Shown: positions 8,966 to 16,810 of the stretch, piece after piece
Layout of the letters: each line of letters opens with the position of its first letter
Position numbering within the stretch: the stretch's first letter is position 1
NCBI RefSeq assembly: GCF_049803795.1
Contig: NZ_JBNAGJ010000002.1
Coordinates: 496,001 to 560,000, forward strand
DNA: 64,000 nucleotides
Direction of reading: 5' to 3'
Source of the DNA: Thalassobius sp002708925
Lineage (GTDB): Bacteria > Pseudomonadota > Alphaproteobacteria > Rhodobacterales > Rhodobacteraceae
Translations under genes and position numbers: made by a program
Notes under the pieces: generated by a model
Databases searched by the model: none
Told to the model about the DNA's origin: nothing
Seen by the model: only the letters and a program-made list of their open reading frames with translations

Positions 8966-9957
8966 TGAAATTGGTTTCAATGGGTGATCTGGCTCAGACT
9001 TTCGCCTTGCGACGGCAGAACTCTTCCCTAAGTGCCGAAATCGCAAAGCTGACAGAGGAGCTGGCCTCGGGCAGAACAACAACACCTGCAACACATTTGG
9101 CTGGCGATTACCGTTACCTGTCTGACATCGAACATAGATCCAAAACTGCACAAGCCTATGAAACAGCAACGAATGAGGCCAAAGGCCTCACGACAGCGAT
9201 GCAGGCCGCTTTGGAGAATGTCCAAAATACAAGCGAGACACTTGCCGCAGATCTTCTGAGCGCCGGCCACGCCACACAAGAGACCTGGAACACTCTGTCG
9301 TCCCAGGCAGAGCAACAATTCTCGACGGTTATCAACTCGCTGAATACGAGCTACGCTGGACGTTCGGTTTTTGCGGGGGACATAACAAATGGCCCCGCTC
9401 TCGCCAGCGCGGATGACATTTTGACAGCACTGCGCACCGCCATCGCCGGTGCGAGTACCTATGACGATATTCAGCAAGCCGTAAACGATTGGTTTATGTC
9501 AGACGCCGGCTTTGGCACCACAGCCTATCAGGGATCTGACCAAAACCTGGCACCTCTCAAACTCGGAGAGCAAGACACGATCCATTTGGATTTGCGGGCG
9601 GACGCAAGCGAATTGCGCAGCTTGATGGCGGATATGGCCCTGGCCGCAATCAGTCAGGATTACGCGGACCAAGGTTTCCAACAGGATCTTCTGGTGCAAT
9701 CTGGCATGAATTTGCTGGAGGAACAGGACAACCTCACGGGGCTACGCGCTGATCTGGGTTTCGCAGAGGAACGCATCGAAGAAATCGGCGTCGCCCTATC
9801 CGCAGAACAGCTGTCTTTGCAGTACGCCCGCGAAACGCTGCTGGGTGTCGATGAATACCAAACCGCCACAGAACTGGAGAACGCGCAGTTCCAACTTGAA
9901 GCGCTCTACACCCTAACCGCCCGCCTGTCTGGGCTATCACTGGTTAACTATCTGTAA
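8965..9957 (+). CDS. flgL: Flagellar hook-associated protein 3, FlgL
   Basis: A 330-residue flagellin-like junction protein. The N-terminal helix (MGDLAQTFALRRQN) and a C-terminal helix ending TARLSGLSLVNYL form the flagellin-type D0/D1 bundle. The middle segment YAGRSVFAGD is the conserved FlgL/flagellin turn. It joins the FlgK ring to the filament outside the cell. It is translationally coupled at both ends: the ATG overlaps the flgK stop, and its TAA overlaps the flgI ATG by one base. Confidence 0.9.
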   Translation: MKLVSMGDLAQTFALRRQNSSLSAEIAKLTEELASGRTTTPATHLAGDYRYLSDIEHRSKTAQAYETATNEAKGLTTAMQAALENVQNTSETLAADLLSAGHATQETWNTLSSQAEQQFSTVINSLNTSYAGRSVFAGDITNGPALASADDILTALRTAIAGASTYDDIQQAVNDWFMSDAGFGTTAYQGSDQNLAPLKLGEQDTIHLDLRADASELRSLMADMALAAISQDYADQGFQQDLLVQSGMNLLEEQDNLTGLRADLGFAEERIEEIGVALSAEQLSLQYARETLLGVDEYQTATELENAQFQLEALYTLTARLSGLSLVNYL

Positions 9958-11063
9958 TGAAAAAAATTCTTGCAATTCTGACACTCGTTCTGTGTGCCAT
10001 CCAATCGACGGCCGCCGCCAATACCATTCGCCTGAAGGATCTGGTCGAATTTGATGGGGTCCGTGGGAATGACTTGGTTGGATATGGCTTGGTGGTTGGT
10101 TTGAACGGCACTGGCGATGGTTTGCGCAACGCTCCGTTCACCGAAGAAATCATGTCAAACATTCTGGAAAGGTTAGGCGTCAATGTCGCAGGCGAGCAGT
10201 TCCGCCCCAAAAATGTCGCCGCCGTGTTTGTGACTGCCTCGCTACACCCCTTTGCGCGAACGGGTTCTCAAATAGACGTAACAGTTTCCGCAATTGGAGA
10301 TGCAAAAAGCCTGCTTGGCGGCACGCTTGTCATGACACCTCTCAATGCGGCTGACGGACAGATCTATGCTGTGGCCCAGGGCACTGTGATAGCTGGCGGC
10401 GCCTCGGCTGAAGGTGCAGCGGCAAGCGTCGTACAAGGTGTCCCCACCTCTGGCGTCATCCCATCAGGAGCCCGCGTAGAGAGAGAAGTCGATTTCGAAT
10501 TCGCCTCTCTGACCAGCCTGCGGCTTGCACTCAGAGAGCCAGATTTCACCACCGCCGGTCGAATCGAACGCGCAATCAACAAGGATTTCGGTAAACGCGT
10601 GGCGCTTATGCTGGACGCCGGCACTGTACAGCTGGACATCACAGCAACACGTATGCGTTCACCAGCACATACCCTTGGGCGCATCGAGAATATCTCGATC
10701 CAACCAGAGAGAAAGGCACGAGTCGTCGTAGATCAGCGATCCGGCACAATCGTCATGGGGGAAGACGTCAGAATTTCCCGAGTTGCGGTGTCGCAAGGCA
10801 ACCTGACACTACGAATCCAAGAAGCCCCCGTTGCGGTTCAACCGAACCCATTTTCTGAGGGCGAAACGGTGGTCGTTCCTCGGTCTCGCACAGAATTGGA
10901 AGAGGAAGATGGCCCTCAATTAGCCGAAGTCGATGGCGGAGCATCTCTGTCTGAGGTTATTTCCGGGCTGAATGCCCTGGGCGTCTCACCCAGGGACATG
11001 ATCGACATCCTCAAAAGCATCAAAGCAGCAGGCGCCTTGCACGCAGAATTCGTAGTTCGCTAA
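9957..11063 (+). CDS. flgI: Flagellar P-ring protein FlgI
   Basis: A 368-residue periplasmic P-ring subunit. A signal peptide (MKKILAILTLVLCAIQSTAAA) is followed by the family's IRLKDLVEFDGVRGNDLVGYGLVVGL block. Further landmarks are GTGDGLRNAPFT and the C-terminal LNALGVSPRDMIDILKSIKAAGALHAEF. The protein is exported by Sec and forms a bushing around the rod in the peptidoglycan layer. Its stop codon abuts the stop codon of convergent fliP with no spacer (TAA then TCA), so transcripts from both sides must run into each other. Confidence 0.94.
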   Translation: MKKILAILTLVLCAIQSTAAANTIRLKDLVEFDGVRGNDLVGYGLVVGLNGTGDGLRNAPFTEEIMSNILERLGVNVAGEQFRPKNVAAVFVTASLHPFARTGSQIDVTVSAIGDAKSLLGGTLVMTPLNAADGQIYAVAQGTVIAGGASAEGAAASVVQGVPTSGVIPSGARVEREVDFEFASLTSLRLALREPDFTTAGRIERAINKDFGKRVALMLDAGTVQLDITATRMRSPAHTLGRIENISIQPERKARVVVDQRSGTIVMGEDVRISRVAVSQGNLTLRIQEAPVAVQPNPFSEGETVVVPRSRTELEEEDGPQLAEVDGGASLSEVISGLNALGVSPRDMIDILKSIKAAGALHAEFVVR

Positions 11064-11789
11064 TCAGAAGTAGCCAGTGACCAGAGCACTGGCTACCAAA
11101 GACCATCCATCGGCGATGACAAAGAAAGCCAGCTTGAATGGCAGCGAAACAACGGCAGGCGGCACCATCATCATCCCCATCGACATCAAGATCGCAGCAA
11201 CAACTAGATCGATGATGACGAAAGGAAGAAAAACCAAAAAGCCAATCTGGAATGCACGCGCAATCTCAGACAACAGGAAGCTTGGCATCAAAATGGAGAG
11301 AGGGGCCTCTTGCGCCGCTCCAATTCCGGAATCTAACCCGCGCAAATCTGAAATTTGTTGAAAAGTTTCCGCATCCAATCGGGCAGCCATAAAAATTCTA
11401 AAGGGCTGGATTGCACGCTGAAAAGCTGCTTCCAGCTCAATTCTATTTTCAAGCAGGGGCGCAATCCCTTCGCTCCAGCTTTTTATGAACACAGGCTCCA
11501 TAACAAAATAGGTAAGGAACAGTGCCAAACTGACGATCATCATGTTTGGCGGTGCCTGTTGCAGGCCAATCGCCTGTCTAAGAATAGACAAAACCGTCAC
11601 CAGAAATGGGAAACATGTTAACATGATTGCGATTCCAGGTGCCAAACTTAGTACCGATATTAACAGGAATAACTGAATAGAGCGTCCCGTCATTGAATCT
11701 TCGCCAAAGTCTATGCTGATGCTTTGTGCTTCGGCAGTTACAGGTAAACAGACCAGAAAGATTCCAAAAAGGAACGCTAATTTTTTCAC
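11064..11789 (-). CDS. fliP: Flagellar export gate protein FliP
   Basis: A 241-residue inner-membrane component of the flagellar type III export gate. A cleavable-type signal sequence (ending TAEAQS) is followed by the FliP signature LAPGIAIMLTCFPFLVTVLSILRQAIG region and QQAPPNMMIVSLALFLTYFVM. The C-terminal helices include LVVAAILMSMGMMMVPP. FliP with FliQ and FliR forms the export channel; fliQ and fliR are not in this window. The ATG overlaps the fliN stop by four bases. It is the last gene of the fliF-fliH-fliN-fliP unit and converges directly on flgI. Confidence 0.93.
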   Translation of the reverse strand: MKKLAFLFGIFLVCLPVTAEAQSISIDFGEDSMTGRSIQLFLLISVLSLAPGIAIMLTCFPFLVTVLSILRQAIGLQQAPPNMMIVSLALFLTYFVMEPVFIKSWSEGIAPLLENRIELEAAFQRAIQPFRIFMAARLDAETFQQISDLRGLDSGIGAAQEAPLSILMPSFLLSEIARAFQIGFLVFLPFVIIDLVVAAILMSMGMMMVPPAVVSLPFKLAFFVIADGWSLVASALVTGYF

Positions 11790-12073
11790 TTTGAGCTCTC
11801 CTGCATCGACGACACTTCAGTCAGACGAACGGCCAAATTGCCTTTTTGTTCACCAGGTAATTCCTCCAATTGGCCGCGCGCGATAAGCCGATCACCGATA
11901 TAAAGCTCGACAGGATCCTCGACGCGTTTGTCGAGTGGCAAAACCGAGTTTTCCTCAAGCGCGAGCAAGTCCCGGATCAGCGGGCGCGCTTTGCCGACGG
12001 ATATTGTGATCTCCACTGGCACAGAGGAAAATGGATTCTGTTTGGGGCTTGTGCTGTCTTTAGCTTCATCCAT
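11786..12073 (-). CDS. fliN: Flagellar motor switch protein FliN
   Basis: A 95-residue SpoA-domain protein. The conserved core runs from VPVEITISVGKARPLIRDLL to GNLAVRLTEV, typical for the C-ring component FliN, which with FliM and FliG sets rotation direction. I chose the ATG at 12073, preceded by AAAGG, which gives the normal short N-terminal tail; the longer frame to 12112 lies within fliH. It overlaps fliH by 8 bases and fliP by 4 bases, so the operon is tightly coupled. fliM and fliG are not in this window. Confidence 0.88.
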   Translation of the reverse strand: MDEAKDSTSPKQNPFSSVPVEITISVGKARPLIRDLLALEENSVLPLDKRVEDPVELYIGDRLIARGQLEELPGEQKGNLAVRLTEVSSMQESSK

Positions 12074-12662
12074 GGCTGGACATCCTTTCAGTTTCATTTC
12101 CAAATGCTTCAATCGCTTCCGTCAGTTCAACGATCACCTGGTGCAGATCGATGCTCCGCTCTTGCGTTTTGTTTGAAATCTCAACCTGACCGCGCACAAG
12201 AGCCGGTTTTGTCTTTATTTGAAGCGATGCTCCGCCAAAGTTCTTTGCAACAGACTCGATCGAAGCGCGATCTGCTTCGGAAACAGCCAGCGTAAGCGTG
12301 TCCCCCAAGTGTTCAGCCGCCAAAGCCGAGAGCTGCTCAGACACAAGCAGAGGCAACGACACATCACCCATTTGTGGCAAAACCGTTTCAGCGATCTGCT
12401 GAAACAGCGGGCGCAAAGATTTCAAGACTTGGGTCTGCGCTTCGACAAATGTAAACGACATTTGCTGCAAAGATTCCGCAAGCTCATTGCTCACACGCGT
12501 GTGGTCTTCTGCATGAGCTTTGGCCGAGTCTTCCCACCCGGCTTGATAGCCCTGCTCGAATGCCTCAAGCTGATGCTCTTCAAGAGTGGCATCCGTCAGT
12601 ACCGGGTCAGGCCCGCTGCCGTGATATTTGCCAAAATCCTGCAAGAGATGAGTAATCGCCAT
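12066..12662 (-). CDS. fliH: FliH-like flagellar export apparatus regulator
   Basis: A 198-residue protein in the position of FliH, between fliF and fliN. It has the expected shape: a short N-terminus, a Glu/Gln-rich helical middle (about 30-90, including EAFEQGYQAGWEDS) and a C-terminal domain. FliH binds the export ATPase FliI and helps dock it on the C-ring. Sequence identity across this family is low, so the call rests partly on position and length. The ATG at 12662 overlaps the fliF stop (TGATG). A GTG one codon upstream is also possible. Confidence 0.7.
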   Translation of the reverse strand: MAITHLLQDFGKYHGSGPDPVLTDATLEEHQLEAFEQGYQAGWEDSAKAHAEDHTRVSNELAESLQQMSFTFVEAQTQVLKSLRPLFQQIAETVLPQMGDVSLPLLVSEQLSALAAEHLGDTLTLAVSEADRASIESVAKNFGGASLQIKTKPALVRGQVEISNKTQERSIDLHQVIVELTEAIEAFGNETERMSSHG

Positions 12663-14245
12663 CACGCTCTCTCCTCTTCATCCTCCAGCCAACTCCTTAG
12701 AATCTCGACTGTTTCGTCACGGCGGTCATTGATCAGGCCGCGCAACCGCTCGACTGCGTCTTCTTGAGTCTGGGCGCTAACCGCAGCAATTGCTGTATCC
12801 GAGCTGACGACAGGAAGATCCGAAAGATCAGCCTCGCTATCGTCGATTTCACCAGTCAATGCGGGCGGCGAGGATTCGGCCGGCGGCAATGCCGGGGCGG
12901 GCGCAGGCAGTGGGGCTTTGGACAGAATCGGGCGCAAAACAAACAGCCCCATGATCAAGGTCACAAGCGCCACGACCGCAAGTTTGACGATGCTCATCAC
13001 ATCCAGCGGGGGCAGAGTGAACAAACTTGAGCTCGCCTCGGTTCCCAGGGGGACGACCGGCTGAAAAATAAGTGATTTCATAGTGATAACGTCACCACGC
13101 TCGGCGTCGAACCCAACAGCAGAGGCCACCAGTTCCTTCAACGCATCCAGCTCTTCCTGAGGACGCAATTGCAGGCTTTGCTCTCCTTGATCATCCGTCA
13201 CCAGGGCACCGTTCACCAACGCGGCCACGGTCAGCCGTTTAACGGATCCGGGTGCGCGAATAATCTCACGCTGCGTCTCGGAAACCTCGTAGTTCACGCG
13301 CTCGCGCGTCTGACTGGTCTGCGCCGAAGAATTTCCGTCCCCGCCCGCTTCACCATCCGGAAGGTTCGAGGCAATCGTCACGTCCCCGCCAGCGGCATTC
13401 TTGGAATTATTCGTGCTCTCTTCGGTATCCGAGCTGACCAAAACCCGCCCGTTCGGATCAAAGGTGCGCTGACGGATCGATTCGCTTTCGGTTATGGTTT
13501 CGACGGAAACTTCTACAACTGCGTTTCCGGGGCCCACACGCGCCTCCAGAATTCGTTGCACCCGGTCTTTCAGTTCGGCAGACCGATCATCGCCAGCCGC
13601 AGGGACGGCTGTTTCATCGGCACTGATCAGGCCCCCACTACTATCTATGATTGCAACATCGCTTGGTTCCAGCCCTGACACCGCCGAGGCCACAAGAAAG
13701 CGCAACGCTTTGGCATGGTTCGCCGTCAGCCCGCCCGTCGCATCCACCGAAACAGAGGCCGTCGGCCGTAGATCCCGCTGAAAGGGGTTATTGGCAGTGT
13801 TGGCAATATGAACGCGCGCCTTGGTGATACTGGGGCTGGCCAGCATCGTACGGGCCAGTTCACCCTCTTTGGCGCGCCAATACGCAGCATTGAACATCTG
13901 GGCCGTCGTGCCAAAGCCCGTCAGATTATCCAGCAGTTCATACCCACTGCTGCTATTGGCTGGCAGCCCCTCACTGGCCAGGGTCATGCGCAGTTCATCC
14001 CGACGCGTATCAGGGACAAAAATCGAGCCCCCCCGCACCTGATAATCCACCCCGCGCTGTTCCAGCGCTTGCACCACATCCCCCGCGGCCGAGCTTTCCA
14101 GTCCCGCATAAAGCAGCACCATATTCGGCGCCGACACGATTCGGGACATCGCCAGGATCGAGGCGAACATGGCCACGGTAGCCAGTCCAACAAGGATTCT
14201 TTTGCGCATATCCAGCGCTGACCAGACTTGTAGAAGCTGTTGCAC
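12662..14245 (-). CDS. fliF: Flagellar MS-ring protein FliF
   Basis: A 527-residue MS-ring protein. The first membrane helix is at about residues 15-34, followed by the ring-building motifs (YAGLESSAAGDVVQALEQRGVDYQV region, LASEGLPANSSSGYELLD) and RVHIANTANNPFQRD. A second membrane helix lies at about 418-440. The acidic C-terminus (about 490-527) is the FliG-binding tail. The start is a GTG at 14245 with GGAGG six bases upstream; the nearby ATG at 14250 is in another frame. It leads the fliF-fliH-fliN-fliP operon and diverges from fliL. Confidence 0.93.
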   Translation of the reverse strand: MQQLLQVWSALDMRKRILVGLATVAMFASILAMSRIVSAPNMVLLYAGLESSAAGDVVQALEQRGVDYQVRGGSIFVPDTRRDELRMTLASEGLPANSSSGYELLDNLTGFGTTAQMFNAAYWRAKEGELARTMLASPSITKARVHIANTANNPFQRDLRPTASVSVDATGGLTANHAKALRFLVASAVSGLEPSDVAIIDSSGGLISADETAVPAAGDDRSAELKDRVQRILEARVGPGNAVVEVSVETITESESIRQRTFDPNGRVLVSSDTEESTNNSKNAAGGDVTIASNLPDGEAGGDGNSSAQTSQTRERVNYEVSETQREIIRAPGSVKRLTVAALVNGALVTDDQGEQSLQLRPQEELDALKELVASAVGFDAERGDVITMKSLIFQPVVPLGTEASSSLFTLPPLDVMSIVKLAVVALVTLIMGLFVLRPILSKAPLPAPAPALPPAESSPPALTGEIDDSEADLSDLPVVSSDTAIAAVSAQTQEDAVERLRGLINDRRDETVEILRSWLEDEEERA

Positions 14246-14304
14246 GACATTCCTCCGTCACAGCGGGCGTTCTGCCCTGTGTCAGCGACTTTCCATCATC
14301 AGCC

Positions 14305-14319
14305 TTAACAATCGGTTAG
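14305..14319. promoter_or_regulatory. CtrA-like box between divergent fliF and fliL
   Basis: TTAA-N7-TTAG, a one-mismatch match to the CtrA consensus TTAA-N7-TTAA, lies in the 120-bp region between the fliF and fliL starts, 60 bp upstream of each. It could serve both operons. The assignment is by pattern and by the recurrence at motB and flgE. Confidence 0.5.
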
Positions 14320-14365
14320 TTCCTCTCGGGCTATTGAGGATTTGTTCAAACAAACGAGGACGACC

Positions 14366-14887
14366 ATGACGGCGACCGAGGCTCCTGAAGAAGAAATCAC
14401 GAAGAAATCGTCAAAACTGCCTATGATCATTGGGGTTTTCCTGGCTGTGGCTGGTGGCGGTGGCGGCTTTTTCGCGGCGCAATCCGGGATGTTGCCCTTT
14501 GGCGAATCGTCTCATGCGGCAGAGCATGAGGCATCTGCAACGCATGACGAAAAAGACGGAAACGGCCAGCCGATGGATGCCGCCAGCGACGTTTCCTTTG
14601 TCCCGATCGACCCGCTTTTGATCTCGCTCGGCCCGCGGGCAACCGCGCAGCACCTGCGCTTCAAAGGGCAGGTCGAAACGCCCTCGGAATACGCCAAAGA
14701 GGTTGAAATGTTGATGCCGCGCATCGTGGACGTGTTGAACAGCTATCTGCGTGCGGTCGACGAATCGGATTTGGAGAAACCCACATCTCTGGTGCGTCTT
14801 CGCGCACAGATGTTGCGGCGCGTGCAGATCGTTGTCGGGCAGGATCGCGTGAACGACCTGCTGATCATGGAATTTGTCCTGAACTAA
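14366..14887 (+). CDS. fliL: Flagellar basal body-associated protein FliL
   Basis: A 173-residue single-pass inner-membrane protein. A basic cytosolic tail (EITKKSSK) leads into a membrane helix at about residues 20-40. A linker rich in His, Glu and Asp follows, then the periplasmic FliL domain (VSFVPIDPLLISLG, then RVQIVVGQDRVNDLLIMEFVLN). FliL surrounds the stator in the periplasm and supports torque. The ATG at 14366 was chosen for its CGAGGA site; the frame from 14342 adds eight residues. It starts the plus-strand unit that runs through motE and motA. Confidence 0.86.
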   Translation: MTATEAPEEEITKKSSKLPMIIGVFLAVAGGGGGFFAAQSGMLPFGESSHAAEHEASATHDEKDGNGQPMDAASDVSFVPIDPLLISLGPRATAQHLRFKGQVETPSEYAKEVEMLMPRIVDVLNSYLRAVDESDLEKPTSLVRLRAQMLRRVQIVVGQDRVNDLLIMEFVLN

Positions 14888-14899
14888 GAGGAAATGGGA

Positions 14900-15265
14900 A
14901 TGGAATTTATCGCGGACGTTTTGCTGGTTGCTGGCGCGCTAGGGGCCGGTTTCTATTGCTTTATTCTGGCCAGACGCCTGAGCAGATTCAACGATCTGGA
15001 AAATGGGGTTGGCGGGGCTGTTGCGGTGCTGTCCTCGCAGGTGGATGACCTGACGAACACACTAAAGGCGGCCCAGTCGGTGGCAGATTCGTCAACGGAA
15101 TCACTTGATGGATTGACCGACCGGGCCGAGCAGGTCGCCAAGCGGCTTGAGCTTTTGGTTGCCTCTATGCACGACCTGCCGGACACGCCCCCTGCACAAC
15201 CCCAGGCAGAACCGCAACCCGAAGCGATGTTCTTCCGCCACGGTCAGGAAGGAAGGCAGCTATGA
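14900..15265 (+). CDS. Small membrane-anchored coiled-coil protein in flagellar cluster
   Basis: A 121-residue protein I do not recognise. One N-terminal membrane helix at about residues 1-24 (FIADVLLVAGALGAGFYCFIL) is followed by a predicted coiled region (about 28-88; SSQVDDLTNTLKAAQSVADSS) and a Pro-rich tail. The start at 14900 follows GAGG by eight bases; an ATG two codons upstream has too short a spacing. Its TGA overlaps the ATG of the MotE-like gene. The location between fliL and motE suggests a stator or basal-body accessory role. This is inference from context only. Confidence 0.7.
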   Translation: MEFIADVLLVAGALGAGFYCFILARRLSRFNDLENGVGGAVAVLSSQVDDLTNTLKAAQSVADSSTESLDGLTDRAEQVAKRLELLVASMHDLPDTPPAQPQAEPQPEAMFFRHGQEGRQL

Positions 15266-15879
15266 GCAAACGAAAACGGCGCGGCGCACGCGTGGGCCGG
15301 GGCTCTTTGTCGGTCATTGCCTGCTTGCTCTTGGGGTCGGCGATTCTGCGGATAACCACGGGCGCGGATGAGGCCTGGGCCAAAGCCGAAGAGCATTTCC
15401 AAGCACAACCCGGCACTTTGCAAACCTCTTTGGCACCAGAACCCGTACAGACCCAGGAATGTAAAACCGAAGGCGAGCTTGAAGCGATGCTCCAGGCCTT
15501 CTCAGCCCGCGAAGAGCAGCTTGATGAGCGCGAAGCAAAGCTCGAAGAGCGTATGAGCACATTGGCAATCGCAGACCGCGAAATCACAGCGCGTTTGGCT
15601 GAGCTGCGGCAAATCGAGGCTGAACTGAGCCGCACCCTGGCCGTAGCGGATCAAGCCGCCGAACGGGACATCGGTCAACTGGTCGCCGTCTACGAAAACA
15701 TGAAACCCAAAGATGCAGCCGCCCTGTTTGAAGAAATGGACCCGAATTTCGCGGCCGGCTTTCTGGCGCGCATGCAGCCCGAAGCCGCCGCAGGCGTGCT
15801 GGCCGGGCTTAGCCCGAATGCGGCGTACACCATTAGCGTGGTGTTGGCCGGCAGAAATGCCGAGGTACCCAAAGAGTGA
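15262..15879 (+). CDS. motE: MotE-like flagellar motility chaperone
   Basis: A 205-residue exported or anchored protein. A basic N-terminus (MSKRKRRGARVGRG) leads into a hydrophobic segment (about residues 15-32). Next come an acidic/basic coiled coil (about 70-130) and an MgtE-N-like helical domain (about 135-200; VYENMKPKDAAALFEEMDPNFAAGFLARM). This is the layout of MotE, described in Sinorhizobium as a periplasmic chaperone of the motor protein MotC. It is coupled to the preceding gene by ATGA overlap and precedes motA. The gene symbol is by family resemblance. Confidence 0.75.
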   Translation: MSKRKRRGARVGRGSLSVIACLLLGSAILRITTGADEAWAKAEEHFQAQPGTLQTSLAPEPVQTQECKTEGELEAMLQAFSAREEQLDEREAKLEERMSTLAIADREITARLAELRQIEAELSRTLAVADQAAERDIGQLVAVYENMKPKDAAALFEEMDPNFAAGFLARMQPEAAAGVLAGLSPNAAYTISVVLAGRNAEVPKE

Positions 15880-15938
15880 AAATCCCCTGTTAACCCAAAA
15901 CGTCCAAACTGAGATTTCCACACACGGAGAAAAATAAC

Positions 15939-16808
15939 ATGTTCGGCCTGATCGGGATCGTCGTAATTTTTGCCATGGTTTTCGGTGGCTACCTGGCAGC
16001 AGGCGGCAAACTTGGAATCATCCTTAAATCCCTGCCGTTTGAAATGATGATGATCGGAGGCGCCGCTGTCGGGGCATTCCTGATCAGCAATGACCTCGCT
16101 GGGATCAAACATACAGTCAAAGACATTGGAAAGGTCTTCAAAGGCGCCAAATGGAAGAACGAGGATTATAAAGACCTGCTTTGTCTGCTCTTTGAACTGA
16201 TCCGCGTCGCCCGTTCCAACCCCGTTGGTCTGGACGAGCATATCGAGTCGCCTGAAGAATCCTCAATTTTTGGAAAATATCCCAAGATCTTAACTGACAA
16301 AGAAGCCGTGAACCTTATATGTGACACGCTTCGGTCTGCTGCGATGAACTATGACGACCCGCATCAAGTTGAAGAGGTTCTGGAAAAACGGATGGAAGCG
16401 AACCATCATCACGCTCTCCACTCCAGTCACGCTCTGCAAACTGTTGCCGATGGCCTTCCCGCACTTGGCATTGTTGCAGCGGTTTTGGGCGTTATCAAAA
16501 CTATGGGGTCGATTGATCAACCCCCTGAAATTTTGGGGAAAATGATTGGTGGCGCATTGGTCGGGACATTTTTGGGCGTTTTTCTGGCCTACGGCCTGGT
16601 CGCACCTTTTGCTTCCAAAGTGAAAGCAGTCGTTGAAGAAGACGGCCACTTTTACCATCTCATTCGAGAAGTGCTGGTGGCAAACCTGTACAACCACCCA
16701 ACAAACATGTGCATCGAAGTCGGCCGTCAAAACACCCCCTCTCATCATCGCCCCAGCTTCACAGATCTGGAAGAAGCCCTAAAGACAATAAAACAAGAGG
16801 CAGCCTGA
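15939..16808 (+). CDS. motA: Flagellar motor stator protein MotA
   Basis: A 289-residue stator subunit with four membrane helices: about 3-22 and 34-50 at the N-terminus, and about 177-195 and 207-228 in the C-terminal half. A large cytosolic loop lies between (SNPVGLDEHIESPEES region), containing the charged residues that contact FliG. The conserved TVADGLPALGIVAAVLGV and GALVGTFLGVFLAYG segments are present. It forms the ion channel with MotB (5246). It is preceded by motE and followed 2 bp later by a large exported protein gene. Confidence 0.94.
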   Translation: MFGLIGIVVIFAMVFGGYLAAGGKLGIILKSLPFEMMMIGGAAVGAFLISNDLAGIKHTVKDIGKVFKGAKWKNEDYKDLLCLLFELIRVARSNPVGLDEHIESPEESSIFGKYPKILTDKEAVNLICDTLRSAAMNYDDPHQVEEVLEKRMEANHHHALHSSHALQTVADGLPALGIVAAVLGVIKTMGSIDQPPEILGKMIGGALVGTFLGVFLAYGLVAPFASKVKAVVEEDGHFYHLIREVLVANLYNHPTNMCIEVGRQNTPSHHRPSFTDLEEALKTIKQEAA

Positions 16809-16810
16809 GT

